Shown here: positions 1-10,562 of the stretch, one piece after another
Layout: every line of letters starts with the position of its first letter
Numbering within the stretch: the stretch's first letter is position 1
NCBI RefSeq assembly: GCF_965638725.1
Contig: NC_134982.1
Coordinates: forward strand, 868,001-932,000
Direction: 5' to 3'
Source of the DNA: Aptenodytes patagonicus
Taxonomy: Eukaryota; Chordata; Aves; Sphenisciformes; Spheniscidae
Length of the DNA: 64,000 nt
Translations under genes and position numbers: made by a program
The notes under the pieces: model-generated
What the model was told of the DNA's origin: nothing
What the model saw: the letters and a program-made list of their open reading frames with translations, nothing else
The model's database searches: none

Positions 1-3000
1 GGATGGGCTGTCGCTGGCGGACATGACTCGTCAGTGATGGGGTTTAGTTTTTGTCACTGGTCCCTGCCAGAGGAACCGAGATGCCGCGCAAGGGCAAGCA
101 GGGCTGGGCGGTGCGGGGGGGGCGAGGGGGGCACCACTGGGCTGGGGATGTTGGCACCACCACCACACTTGGCTGGCCGTGCCCTAAAGCTCAACCCTGC
201 CTTTCCCAAGGACCTGTCCCCTCATCCCCAGCTATTAATGACAAGGGTCTTTCTAAACTGCTTGTCCGCTGGAGGACCAACATTTTAATACTGTAATCAT
301 TTCATTTATTATCTTCTTTAGCGTACAAAATCTAATCCCCAAATTTAAGTAAGCATCTGTCCTCTTCATTTACCGCAGAGGCTTCAAATTATTGTTCAGC
401 CCCTCTGTTATGCCCTGATCCCTTCGATCTAGTATTCTATCAGTGTTAATATTAATCTCCTCCAATCATTTTTCTTTACCATCTGTTTTACAGCAGGAGA
501 CCTGTGCTTAGACTGGTTCAGGCGAAGGACTGCGAACCCTGGGACTCCCCAGCTCTAATCCTGACTGTGCCAACAAGGCACTCGGTGATGTTGAACGAGC
601 TGGTCCCTTGACCTCCTTGTCACCCAGATGGAGCCAGTGTGGAAGTAGGACAGCACAAAAATTGAGGTGCTGCATTGCTGCTAATGAAGTGCAGGGAAGA
701 TTTAGGTTAATTTTCTGGGAAATGTGGGGAATTTTCATAATGGTGAGGATGGCTAAGCACCAGTGCAGGTCTCCTGGAGAGGCTGTGGGATCCCATAGCT
801 GGAGGTCTGGCCCCCAGTTCTTACTGTGGAAGAGATGGAAAAGAGTTGTTCCCTGCCCACCGTCTTTGGTGATGCTCAGGACCTCACGGACCCACAGGCT
901 AATGGTGATGAACCACACACAAGCCATGACCGCTGTATCTAGGCACTTGAGCTAGATATATCATTTTATGAAGATAAATATGTTGTTGCCTTTGCATCCG
1001 TCCGATGTGATCGGTTCAGTGCTCTATTTCCCGATGCGCCATGGTGCGGTAGGCACAGTTGTGCTGTGGCTCGTGGGCAGGGTTGGGAGAACACGATGGT
1101 CACAGCTGGCTGCGGGACCCCGGACCTCACCTGCACTCAGGAAGGTCGTGCTGCCTTCACCACTTCCAGGGCAGCAGCAGCAGCAGCCATCAGCCGGTCA
1201 CTGTTTTGGGACGGGGGCACATTCCTGTTGTGTCAGGACCCTCCATCCAGCCTGGCAGTGTGAAGGGTTCAGGAGTACTAAATGCACTGGAGAGATGTTG
1301 CAGTCAATGCCCTCATTTAAATCTGTTTCATCTTTTGACTATGTCTACCCTTTCTCTGAGAGAAAACAGGTCTTCAGCTCAGGCCCCTGGTTACATAGCT
1401 CAGGAATAAAAATTGTTCACAGTTCTCTTTTTGTTTCTGGTCTTCAGGTATTGATCATCTTCTCCATTTTCCCCACTCTTGGCTTTATTCCTGCCACTGC
1501 ATATTTTTGGTTTATGCTTCTTGCCAGCAGCTCCTTCTGAAGCTTTTCTCAGGCTCCTGATTTGCCTCCGACCGTCACTGCAGCACCTAGTAGCCCTTTC
1601 CAGGTCCTCCTTGCTGGTTCCCCATGCAGCCCTGGCCCCGGCCGCTCGGGTTCGGTCCCCAGACCGTGCTGATGAGCCACTAGCAGAGCGGGTTTGTGCT
1701 GCTGGTGCCTCACGTTTGTAATTACTGCATAGCATATGTTCAAATAACCTTTCATGTTTTAATCCAGATATCTAATTCATCTTCTAACTCCTCCATATCA
1801 CTATTACTTAGATTTGTATTCCCTTTTTATTTTTAGATATAGATATTTGCAAAAAGCATAGATTTTTACCTTGGACTTTCACATGGACTTGTGGGTTTGG
1901 GTAGGACTGCGAAACTGAGTTATTAAACCTTTCTATACCCATGGTACCATGTTAAGGGATAATTTTGGGTAATCACCTGGGTTATATTTGTTTATAGTGG
2001 TGTAAATGGCAAACCGGTACCCAAATCTCTGTTTGTCCTCCATCTCTTGTGCTGAGGGTGCGCTTGATGCATTTGTTTTCCCGTGACTGTAATCTCTTTT
2101 TTGATTTCCTAATTTTTCCTTCTCTTCTCTGTGTTATTTGTTACCATCTTCAGCTGAGCACAGACTGGTAGACTCAGAAATCAATTCAGCGCTGGAGTTT
2201 CAGTCTCGGAAGAGCTATATGGGAAAGGCCTGCCACCTTCCCAGGATAGCCTGTGACAGAAGATAAATCATCGCAGATTTTTTGCCAACATGCCATATTT
2301 CAAACTCATAATCAGTCCACTATCACCCTTAGGTTTCCTTCAACACTGTGCGATCTCCTTCCAACTCTGTGTGATTTATGTTCCCAGGTACCGACACCAA
2401 CTGTAGATTTCTAATCCTCTCTTGTATAATTTCTCTTTGTGCATTTCCTTAATTACCTTCTTTCTGACCTTCCTTTTCCTTCCTTACTCCTCCTTCCAGC
2501 TTGCTCTTGGGCTTCCTTGCCCTCTGTTGACTCCTTCTCTCAATTTACTGTGTGAGCATGGTTTATGAACGCCCTCGAGCCCTGGTGACGCTGGGGTTTT
2601 GGGGGGCAGCGTGTTCCCCACGCTGGAGCAGAGGCAGGAGCTGCCCCTTGCAGGGCTGGAGCTGGGCACGTTGCTTGACAAAGACCTGCAGCGAAGGACG
2701 TGGAGGATCACTCATTTGGAGCGTTTAAACCACCGCCACATCCCTTCCCTGTGTGTAAATGACTCCTGACCTTGACGTTGGGATTTGTCACCTCTAACGT
2801 CAGTAATTCCCAACAACAAAAGTGATGGAGACATCCCGCTTGTCCGGTGTGCAGAGGACCTGGGCCAAAGCGACCACCTGGTCTCAGCGCTGCAGGGATG
2901 CCGCCGAGCCTGTGGCCAGGTTCTGCACGTCAGCTCTGGGATCCTGGATCAAGGAGAACGTGCTTGCTGCGTATTAAAAAGTTTGGGCTGGTGATAACAG

Positions 3001-3375
3001 GGAGGGGAAACAACGTTATGGCCCTTTTCTCACCAGCTGCAATGAGCGGTTTGACAGCGTCCTGCTGTGATGGAGATGTGTGTCCTGGGGGGAAATGGGG
3101 ATTGTTTGGGAAAGAACAGGCAGGTTTTGAAAATCAGGACTGCGCAGTGGCCCGCAGGCTTATCCTGCTTTCTTCATGGTGAGCTGCTTCGGCCTCAGCG
3201 GTTGCAGCGAATGCGGGGGGATCCGTGCTGGCTGCAGATGGCTTGCGTGTTGTCTCTCCTCCCGTGCCGACTGGGTTGCTTGGTTTTATCAAGATGAGTT
3301 TCTTTTCCTCTCTGTTCATCCAGTGGAAACCCTCAAAGCATGGAGGCAAAATTGGTTTTCCAAGGTTGACCAGCA
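1..3375. other. Intergenic sequence
   Basis: GC-rich start (1-230), then mixed and AT-rich sequence. Several small open frames overlap each other on both strands without any recognisable family. A faint MIR-like stretch lies around 520-640. The segment 1745-2110 is AT-rich and free of simple repeats. No gene is supported. Confidence 0.6.
520..640 (+). mobile_element. Possible MIR-like SINE remnant
   Basis: The order GGACT...CTAATCCTGACTGTGCC, then a GTGATGTTGAACGAGC-like stretch, loosely follows the MIR body (GGACTC..., AATCCTGGCTCTGCC, GTGTGACCTTGGGCAAG). The match is weak and made by eye. Confidence 0.25.
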
Positions 3376-3520
3376 GTAGTGTGGTAGTTAAATCATTAGG
3401 CTGGCAGATGTGGGGCAGCAGCTTTAATCTGCAGCTCTGCCTCAGACCTCCTGTGTGATGCTGGCCAAAGCATCATCTTTCTGTAGTCCTAATTTATCTA
3501 TAATATGGTGCCAGCTATTC
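3376..3520 (+). mobile_element. MIR-like ancient SINE remnant
   Basis: The segment follows the MIR consensus order: GTGGTAGTTAAATCATTAGG, then CAGCTCTGCCTCAGACC, CTGTGTGATGCTGGCCAAAG, and ATTTATCTATAATATGG. These correspond to the MIR words GTGGTTAAGAGC, GGCTCTGCCACTTAC, CTGTGTGACCTTGGGCAAG and CATCTGTAAAATGG. Divergence is high, as expected for an amniote-age insertion. Confidence 0.55.
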
Positions 3521-3777
3521 TCTCTGCCGTGTCCAAGTAACGGTACATGCTCCAGGGTGGAGATCATCTTTTGATGCTACTTTTTGTCATGCCCTGACCT
3601 AGCCTAGGATTTCCAAACCAGTAAAAAGCCAAGAAGAGAGTAGCAGCGATGCTGCTGCTCACAGATGTGGGGAGCGGGTGGGTGGGCTGGAGGAGCCAGG
3701 ACCTGGGCTGGGAGCTGGGCTGGCCGGCTCTGCCGGAGCAGCAGCAGCCGCCGGAGGGGTTTGCTGCTGATGCTGTG

Positions 3778-3800
3778 AGGGGCAGGGGCAGGGCAGGGGA
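3778..3800. repeat. GGGGCA-type repeat, left of CR1
   Basis: GAGGGGCAGGGGCAGGGCAG and a few more bases lead directly into the CR1 tail. The same repeat resumes on the far side of the CR1, so the element appears to sit inside one G-rich tract. Confidence 0.8.
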
Positions 3801-4048
3801 ATCATAGAATCATAGAATCATTGAGGTTGGAAAAGACCTCTAAGATCATCGAGTCCAACCGTCAACCCAACACCACCATGCCCACTAAACCATGTCCCTA
3901 AGCGCCTCATCTACTCGTCTTTTAAATACCTCCAGGGATGGGGACTCAACCACTTCCCTGGGCAGCCTGTTCCAATGTTTAACCACTCTTTCAGTAAAGA
4001 AATTTTTCCTTACATCCAATCTAAACCTTCCCTGGCGCAACTTGAGGC
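3800..4048 (-). mobile_element. Short 5'-truncated CR1 LINE
   Basis: The plus-strand left end has the CR1 octamer tail (AATCATAG twice, then AATCATTGAGG). The body continues with GGTTGGAAAAGACCTC and ends at CGCAACTTGAGGC, about 250 bp in. It is the same subfamily as the copy at 60085 and about 95% identical to it by eye. It is truncated much closer to the 3' end, so only the 3' UTR and the last ORF2 codons remain. Confidence 0.93.
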
Positions 4049-4117
4049 GAGGAAGGGCAGGGCAGGGGCAGGGCAGGGGAAGGGCACGGCAGGGCAGGGC
4101 AGGGCAGGGCAGGGCAG
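4049..4117. repeat. (GGGCA)n G-rich tandem repeat, right of CR1
   Basis: Repeated AGGGC/AGGGGC units, with at least ten runs of three or more G on the plus strand separated by short CA or CAC spacers. Strong G-quadruplex potential. The tract is interrupted on its left by the CR1. Confidence 0.9.
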
Positions 4118-4627
4118 CTCACTGTGCTGTGCTTCCATCATCACAGAGATGGCCAGAGCTGCCCAAGCCAACATGCCTCTGTCCCCTCACCCCCATGTCC
4201 CCAGATGATTTTGCGTATCTGGACTACTGCAGCTGGTTTTTTTTTTACCTGCTTTTCTCTCTCCATCACCTCCTGGCTCCAGCTGCGGACAGGAGAGGGG
4301 CGGAGGTGCCCGGCCAGCCGCAGCATGGGTTGTCCTGCACCGTCCCAGGGCAAGCAGCAGCCCCGCAGGGGGGGATGCCCCGCTCAGGGCTCACAGCTGC
4401 TGCCAGCTGCTTTTGAAAAGAGGAGGAGTTGGATAACTCACGCCAGGCTGAGAAAAGCACCTGAAGCCACTGTTGCTCTTAGGAAATGAGCAAGCTGAGG
4501 TTCTACCGAGCAGGTCTGTGTGAAGGAGAGGTGTCCGTCCCTGCAGTGCTGGGGTCCACGCAGGCAGAGCCTTCCTGCAGCTCTGCAGCTGCCCCGGCTG
4601 GGCTGGGGGGGCTGAGGGGAGGGGGGA

Positions 4628-4870
4628 AATCACAACAGTTAACTTTAAGAAATCACTGGAACATCTTCTTCATAATTAATAAATGAAAAATGTTACTGCA
4701 GCTAATCAATAAAGTTGTTAGAGGGAATTGATCGGAGGGGGAACTCTTTTTGTGGGTACAATTTTTCACCTATTCAGAACAAAAGGCTCCCCGGGGTGCC
4801 ATCAAACAGATCAGTGCTTGGGAGCCTGACCCAAACGGCGAAAAAAATAGAAAGACAATTAATTAAAACC
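4628..4870. promoter_or_regulatory. Candidate conserved non-coding element
   Basis: An AT-rich, repeat-free block between GC-rich sequence, with ATAATTAATAAATG, GCTAATCAATAAAG (a good ONECUT/HNF6-type word), GGAATTGATCGG and AATTAATTAAAACC. Motif-based inference only; no alignment was possible. Confidence 0.25.
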
Positions 4871-5993
4871 TGAGAGAGCGACATCCCCTGAGAACCGCAG
4901 GAGGGGACGGACCCAGGCGTGGCGGCCGTGCACGTGCTGCTCTCGAGGGCAGCCTGGGGTACGTTTTGGGTGGTCCCAAGCCGAGATGAGGCACCTAGAG
5001 GGTGCTCTAGCTGGGGTGAAGGGGTGCTGGACCTGGGGTGGAAGGCGAAAGTCCTCCTGGAAAGGACCGTGCACCCTCTGGTGCCATCAGCCAGCTGAGC
5101 CATCACCAAGCACGGCAATGTCCCCAGAAGCCACGTGCTGGGACGGTTTCCCAATGGGAATGCGCACATTGCACGGCCTGTCCGCCCTGCTCCTGCTCGG
5201 CTGGGTCAGCTTTTCCACAATAAACCAGACCTCCTGGGCAGGAAATAACCCCTCTTGCAGGGAGTTTATAGGGTGATAATGAGCACCAAAAAAACCTTGG
5301 GATTGACACTTGACTTTCAAGTATTTGCCTTGGGAGCTGTAATTTAAAGATCTAGTTAAGCTGTTTTTTTTTCTTTAAAGTGGTTTGATTGTTATTCCTC
5401 TTGGAAAAATTGCGTTTGGGTCATGACAAAACACAAATCTATTTTCAGGTCAGCATTTTAGACCTCATTTTTGTTCTTGCTGAAAGCAGATGCTCCTTGA
5501 CTGCAGCAGGCACAAGAATAGCTCCTCTTCACACACGCGCTTTCCTTCCTCCTGCTCACCTACCACCACCACAGGTCTTGAGCCTGTGAACATGTAAGGG
5601 TATGCTAGGACTGCTCACACGTACAAAGCAAAGTCTGTGCATAAACGTCTGCAAGCCCAGGGCCTTTTTCATCCTTTCTAATAGCTCTATTCATTTTTTG
5701 CATGGTTTTAATTTTTAATTGTTTTAATATGTGCAACGATGAAGGACTAGAAGGAAGGTGAAGAATTAAAATAAGTGGTCGGTTTAAGTTTTAACATGGC
5801 ACCCGGATTTTGCGATGAACTGCGTAACCGAGCTGCGGGAGCCTCCTCTGGCATCACTGTTCTGCAGGGGGATGCAGTGCTGGCCCCTGGGCAGGGGCTC
5901 TCCTGCCGGCCCCCTCCCGGGCTGTGGGCTGCTCCTTGGTATCCTCCCTGGGCCCACGCTCTTCTGGTTAAAGCCACCTGCCAGACAACCCCA

Positions 5994-6068
5994 GCAGGCA
6001 CTGCAGGCAGGGCGGGCACTGCAGGCAGGGCAGGCACTGCAGGCAGGGCAGGCAGGGCAGGCAGGGCC
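5994..6068. repeat. 18 bp-period GGCAG minisatellite
   Basis: Three near-identical copies of GCACTGCAGGCAGGGC(A/G)G, followed by GGCAGGGCA repeats. It creates ALQAGQ-like peptides in one frame, which explains a spurious overlapping ORF. Confidence 0.85.
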
Positions 6069-6195
6069 GGTGTCCCTGCTCCTGCAGCGGGGCTGGGCAC
6101 TGCGGGCCCCCCGGCCGCCCCCGCCGGCAGGGCTCACCTCGAGCCGCAGCGGCTAAGAAGTACCTCGGCAGACCTGCCGTCAACCTGGGGGGATC

Positions 6196-6330
6196 AATGA
6201 ACAATTAATTACTGTCATCAAGCGGGACTCTGCTTGGGGAAGACAGCACACTTATATTTATCAATTACTAATTAGTAGCTCTTGCCTGGCTGGCAGTTGT
6301 CTGTCAGCCAAGAGGAGCGCAGCAGCGGGG
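6196..6330. promoter_or_regulatory. Candidate conserved non-coding element
   Basis: Contains ACAATTAATTACTG, then ATCAATTACTAATTAGTAG, giving several TAATTA/ATTAG homeodomain words within about 80 bp, followed by CTGGCAGTTGTCTGTCAG. The tract has no simple repeats and sits between very GC-rich flanks, as developmental enhancers often do. Confidence 0.3.
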
Positions 6331-7864
6331 CTCACGCGGGGTCACTTTCTTAGCGGTAATTAAGGATGGATAAACTTGTTTGGAAAAGGCTGGAAGCCTG
6401 AACTACAGCTGGGAGGTAGGAAGAAAATCCGAACAATTAAGACTAGGATCTTTAAAAGAGCTTTTAGATGTCAAAGCCGCCAGCATTTCACTTGGGTTAA
6501 GTGCCTAGCTCCCGCAAGATCATGAAAATCCCAGCCCCAAATTAATTTTTTAGATGTGCCTTGGCTCAGAAACAAGGTGGTTCCTTTGCTTTCTCCTTCT
6601 GCCTCCCTTTCCCGGGGAAGGAAGCCTGCCCAGGGCCTCTGCCATGGGCGCATCCTCCTCACTGCTGCTGGCGAGTCTTGGCACAGCACCCCGGTCCCAG
6701 CGGGACTTCCCTGCCCCCCCAGCCAGCCGGGGTCCCCGAGAGTGACACTGGCCCCGCAGCGGGTTGCTGCAGAAAGTCAAATGCACGCAGATTTTTCCCC
6801 ATTTAGTGGGGCTGTAGCTACTGCTGTAAGGGATGTCAGTCGTGCTATGGGATGAAATGCAGGAGACAGGGGTGGGTGCTTTGCTGAAGTGGTGACTTGG
6901 CTGGAAAGTTATTGTGCTGACAAGCTTGGGCAAGAGCAAGAAGATGATGTAGAAGTTTTTTATTTGTGTTGTTTTTGGAAAGAGACACAAACTGGGAAGA
7001 ACTGCAGGGAAAAGAAGAACACACTTGCCCATGTCCTCACAGTGTCGGGGCTGGGTAGGACTGGCCCCAGGTCTGGTTTTTGCAGCGCGGGGGCTCTTCA
7101 CCCGGCTGCCCAGGTGCGCCCTCCTGGCCGCTGCACCGTGGCTGGTGACCCTGCACTTGCGTCGGTGGTTTGGTGAAGTGCCATGGCTGTGCTTGGTGGG
7201 GGGGGACGGAGGAGCCAGCCCCAGGCCGTGTGTGCCTGGCCTTGGCGCGGGGAGGACCGAGCTCACGTAGCAATGGCTGGTTTGGAGGAGACACAAAACG
7301 TCCTCTGGGAAGCCTGGATGGGCCTGAGATGGGAGAGGAGGCCTAACGCTGCTCAGGGGCAGGACCCTGCCCTTGCTAGCAACAGGCTAGGAGGGTTTTG
7401 GAGGGAGATTATGGGACAGGCTAAGCCGCTCCTGCAGAGGACTGGGTTCAACAGCCCGGGAATCCCTGCCAGCCCCGGCTTTACCTTTTAACGACCCTTT
7501 CTGGCCGCGTTCTGCGGGGTGTACAGAGCTGCTGCCTCTCTCCCGAAGGGAGATGTGCACGCCCGGAGCCGCGGCGTGCAGCTGTCCCCTCCTGGGCTGC
7601 CCTTCACGCCGGCGCTGCGATGAGTTGTCCCACAGCTGCTGCTCAGGCAAAGTTTCTCAACCAGCTTTGAAAACAAATGTCAAGGGCTACTGTGGAATAA
7701 TTTTTCTTGTAGAGTAGAATAACCTCACCAAGGTGTTTTTTCCTTTTGTAACATCAGGAATAAGTCACCATTTAACCATCTCCTTCTGTTGTTTGAAAAA
7801 GAATGTCCTGACCTGGCCCGTCCCAAGGAAGTAACGCTTTAACTCTGACTTCACTAAATCCTCC

Positions 7865-8160
7865 GGCTCCACGTCAAGTTGATTATTGATGGTGATAACT
7901 ATTTTATCTGCCGCAGGTAACTGATCCCAAACCACGTGGTGAACTGGACACAAACCAGTATCTTATCACTTTGCCGGCGTTATCGACCCCCGAACGGCGG
8001 CAGCAGGACCTGGCTGCCGGGCTTCCCAGGCAGCCAGGACAGTAACTTATTGTTTGTAATTAACTCGATCAAGCAAAACTCCTATAAATCAATCATGGCT
8101 TGGATAATAAATAAATCTTTGATCAATTACTACCTGCAAAATGTGTAGACAAGGGTCAGT
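7865..8160. promoter_or_regulatory. Candidate conserved non-coding element with clustered ATCAAT words
   Basis: Within about 260 bp there are TTGATTATTGATGG, TAAATCAATCATGG and TTGATCAATTAC, plus TTGTTTGTAATTAAC and two GATAA-type words. ATCAAT/ATTGAT is the core of ONECUT (HNF6) and PBX-type sites. No coding potential is seen. Confidence 0.3.
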
Positions 8161-10479
8161 ATCTCTGATTTACCACTTTCCTTGTGCTGAATTGGAAGAT
8201 CAAACATTAATGTGAGGAGGGACATCAGTGATCTGAATGCAATGCATTATTTAAAACTTCAGAGATAATAAAATTTTTGAGGAGACTGGCCCATTAGTTC
8301 AGCGTTCGTATTGACATTTCTCCCACTGTATTAGGAGTTTTGTTAATGATTTTATATTCCCCCCTGACTCCCTACTCATTTTTCTTTGTCCTTTTTTCAT
8401 TTTTAATGGGGAGGCCGGATGCGTTCCCGCAGCGACACCCCAGCGGCCGGGAGCCTCCGCGGCCCCTCGGGGCAGAGCACCCGCCCTGGCAGCCCCGGCT
8501 CTGCCGGACGGCACATGGCGGCTCACTCAGCTCCTCCGGGCCCTGCGGGAGCCGTCACGCTGCCGTTTGGCCCCACCTCAGCATCACATGCGCCCTTGCT
8601 AATTCCGGGGCCGCATTTCTTAATCTAACGACTAATTCCAGGAACCTGGCTGCGCCGTAATGGGCTGCTGCCTCCGGGGATTTGCCAGGGGCGGTTTTGC
8701 TCAGTCTGGCACTGAGAAGGGGGGTCTGCCTCCAGAGGAGGGAGGATGCTGCCGGGCTTTCAGACGCAGGGGAAGCCAGCCAGAGTAGCCTCATTAGCTC
8801 GTTAACTAGCTAATCGCGGGGTATTTGGTAAAACCCAGAAAATTTCCTGGAAATGTAGGAAATGGAGGGAGTACCCCAGCTAGGAGGAGCAAGGTCCCAC
8901 GTGCTCCACGGGAGGTGGCGCATGTGCTGGGAAGATCTGAAGAGGTCTTATCCCCCCCAAAAGGGAAATGCACCATCTAAAACATACCTTGTTGGCACTG
9001 CCATGAGGAGGGATGGGTCCATGGGGTGGTCCACCCTTTGGCCAGCTAAGCGTGGTGCAGATGCCAACAGCTCACGTGGTACCCAGAAATGTGGACCTGC
9101 TCTCTGCTCCACCGTCACTGACACATAGAGGTATCCCAGGAGCCTCGCGGGAAAGGACTTGTGCAAACATGGCATGTGGTAAGAAATCAAGTGGAGGAAT
9201 AAAAAAGAGTGCTTATAGCTGAGCTGTGCACTGGAGGAACACTGGTTCAGTCAAGCCCTTCGCACTTGTGATTTTCTGCTAAACCAAGTGCAGGGGCAGC
9301 ACCCCTGAAGGTCAGAGCTCCCTCCCTCTTGTTGGTATTGCCACCCTGAAACCCAAGCCATCTGGGATTTCAGCGAAGCAACCCTGCTAAAGACCCAAGC
9401 AGCTTTCAGAATGAAGACCAAGGATGCTCCCGGCCGTGCAACACCTGCAGATGCAGGAAGGGTGCAGGCAGTGCTGCACAGGACTGCCTTCGGCTGCCCC
9501 AGCCACGAGGTCACCCCTGGCTGGGGCAGCCCTGGGGACATGTCCTGAGTGAGGCCAAAGCTCCTGCACGGACACAGCCCTACCCCTCACCAGCCAGGGT
9601 ATGCCATGGGAGGCTGGGTCGGGTGGCACACGGGCGCGGGGCCGGGTGCGGCATCACCGGGTGGAAGAGCAGAAGAGATGGCAGGAGCAGTTGGCGTTGG
9701 TTATCTCCCCTTCAAACAATGCAGTCCTGGCTCATATATTTTTCATCCCAGTTGAGGGTACAGTGTCAACCGATGACCTTTGTCACACCCCAGTGCTTTC
9801 TGGGATGTAAATTAGGGGCTTTTTTTCCCCCATCTGGACAGATAAGATGGACTCTTACTTGTACGTCTTGGAAGCAGATATTTATTGTAAGCCCACTGCT
9901 ATTCTCAGCAGGTGGACAAAGATAATACTGTCATTATGTGCTCAGAAAATGCTTTGTAAAATTTGGTAAAGTATGCAGCGGACGCTGGAGCAGATAACAT
10001 CTGCCTTAAAGGACTGTACTGCTGTAAACAGGGTTTAGAAAAATAGCACCCACTGCTTCTCCACGGGAGTATTGATTTTTGGTGTTGGAAAGGGTCAAAT
10101 TCAAATTGCTGGCACAAAGAGCGGCTGCATCTCCTCAACTGTGTGTCTTTTAACAAAGAACAAAGTCATGCAACGGGAGGGAGGCAGAAAAGGGGACGGC
10201 AGCCGAGGGCGGCCGCACGCCAGCGCGCCTTTCCCACGGGAGCGGCCAGCTGCTGCCCCGCGGGGACCATCACCGGGCTGGGAGTGGCGAAGGCTCCTCA
10301 GAGCGGCACTGCCTTGGGGGGGCCCCCAAACCACCCCCCCGGTGCAGGCCCTGCTCTGCAGCAGCCCTCAACCACCGGAGCATCGTGCCGGGAATCGAGG
10401 GGCAGCCGCAGCTCCTGCAGGGCAGAGCTCGCTGCAGAGGGGCTGGCTGCGAGGCACTGGGGATTTTTCAGCCCCCCTT

Positions 10480-10562
10480 GCCCTCAGGAAAGCCAGAGCC
10501 CTGCCCCGAGCCTCAGTTTCTCCAGCTGTTGAACAGAGATAACTCCATAAGGGCTTTGAAAC
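10480..10562 (+). mobile_element. Possible MIR-like SINE remnant
   Basis: GAGCCTCAGTTTCTCCAGC, then GAACAGAGATAACTCCATAAG, follows the MIR 3' half (GCCTCAGTTTCCTCATCTG, then GGGGATAATA...CTACCTCATAGGG). Short and diverged. Confidence 0.4.

Noticed and set aside
51..296. Peptide starting MPRKGKQ near the left edge, reminiscent of zinc-finger protein N-termini
   Set aside because: Similarity stops after a few residues, the following sequence is low-complexity and no donor-bounded exon could be supported.
6550..7296. 248-codon minus-strand open frame
   Set aside because: No family signature. It crosses both GC- and AT-rich stretches without codon-like regularity. Chance ORF.
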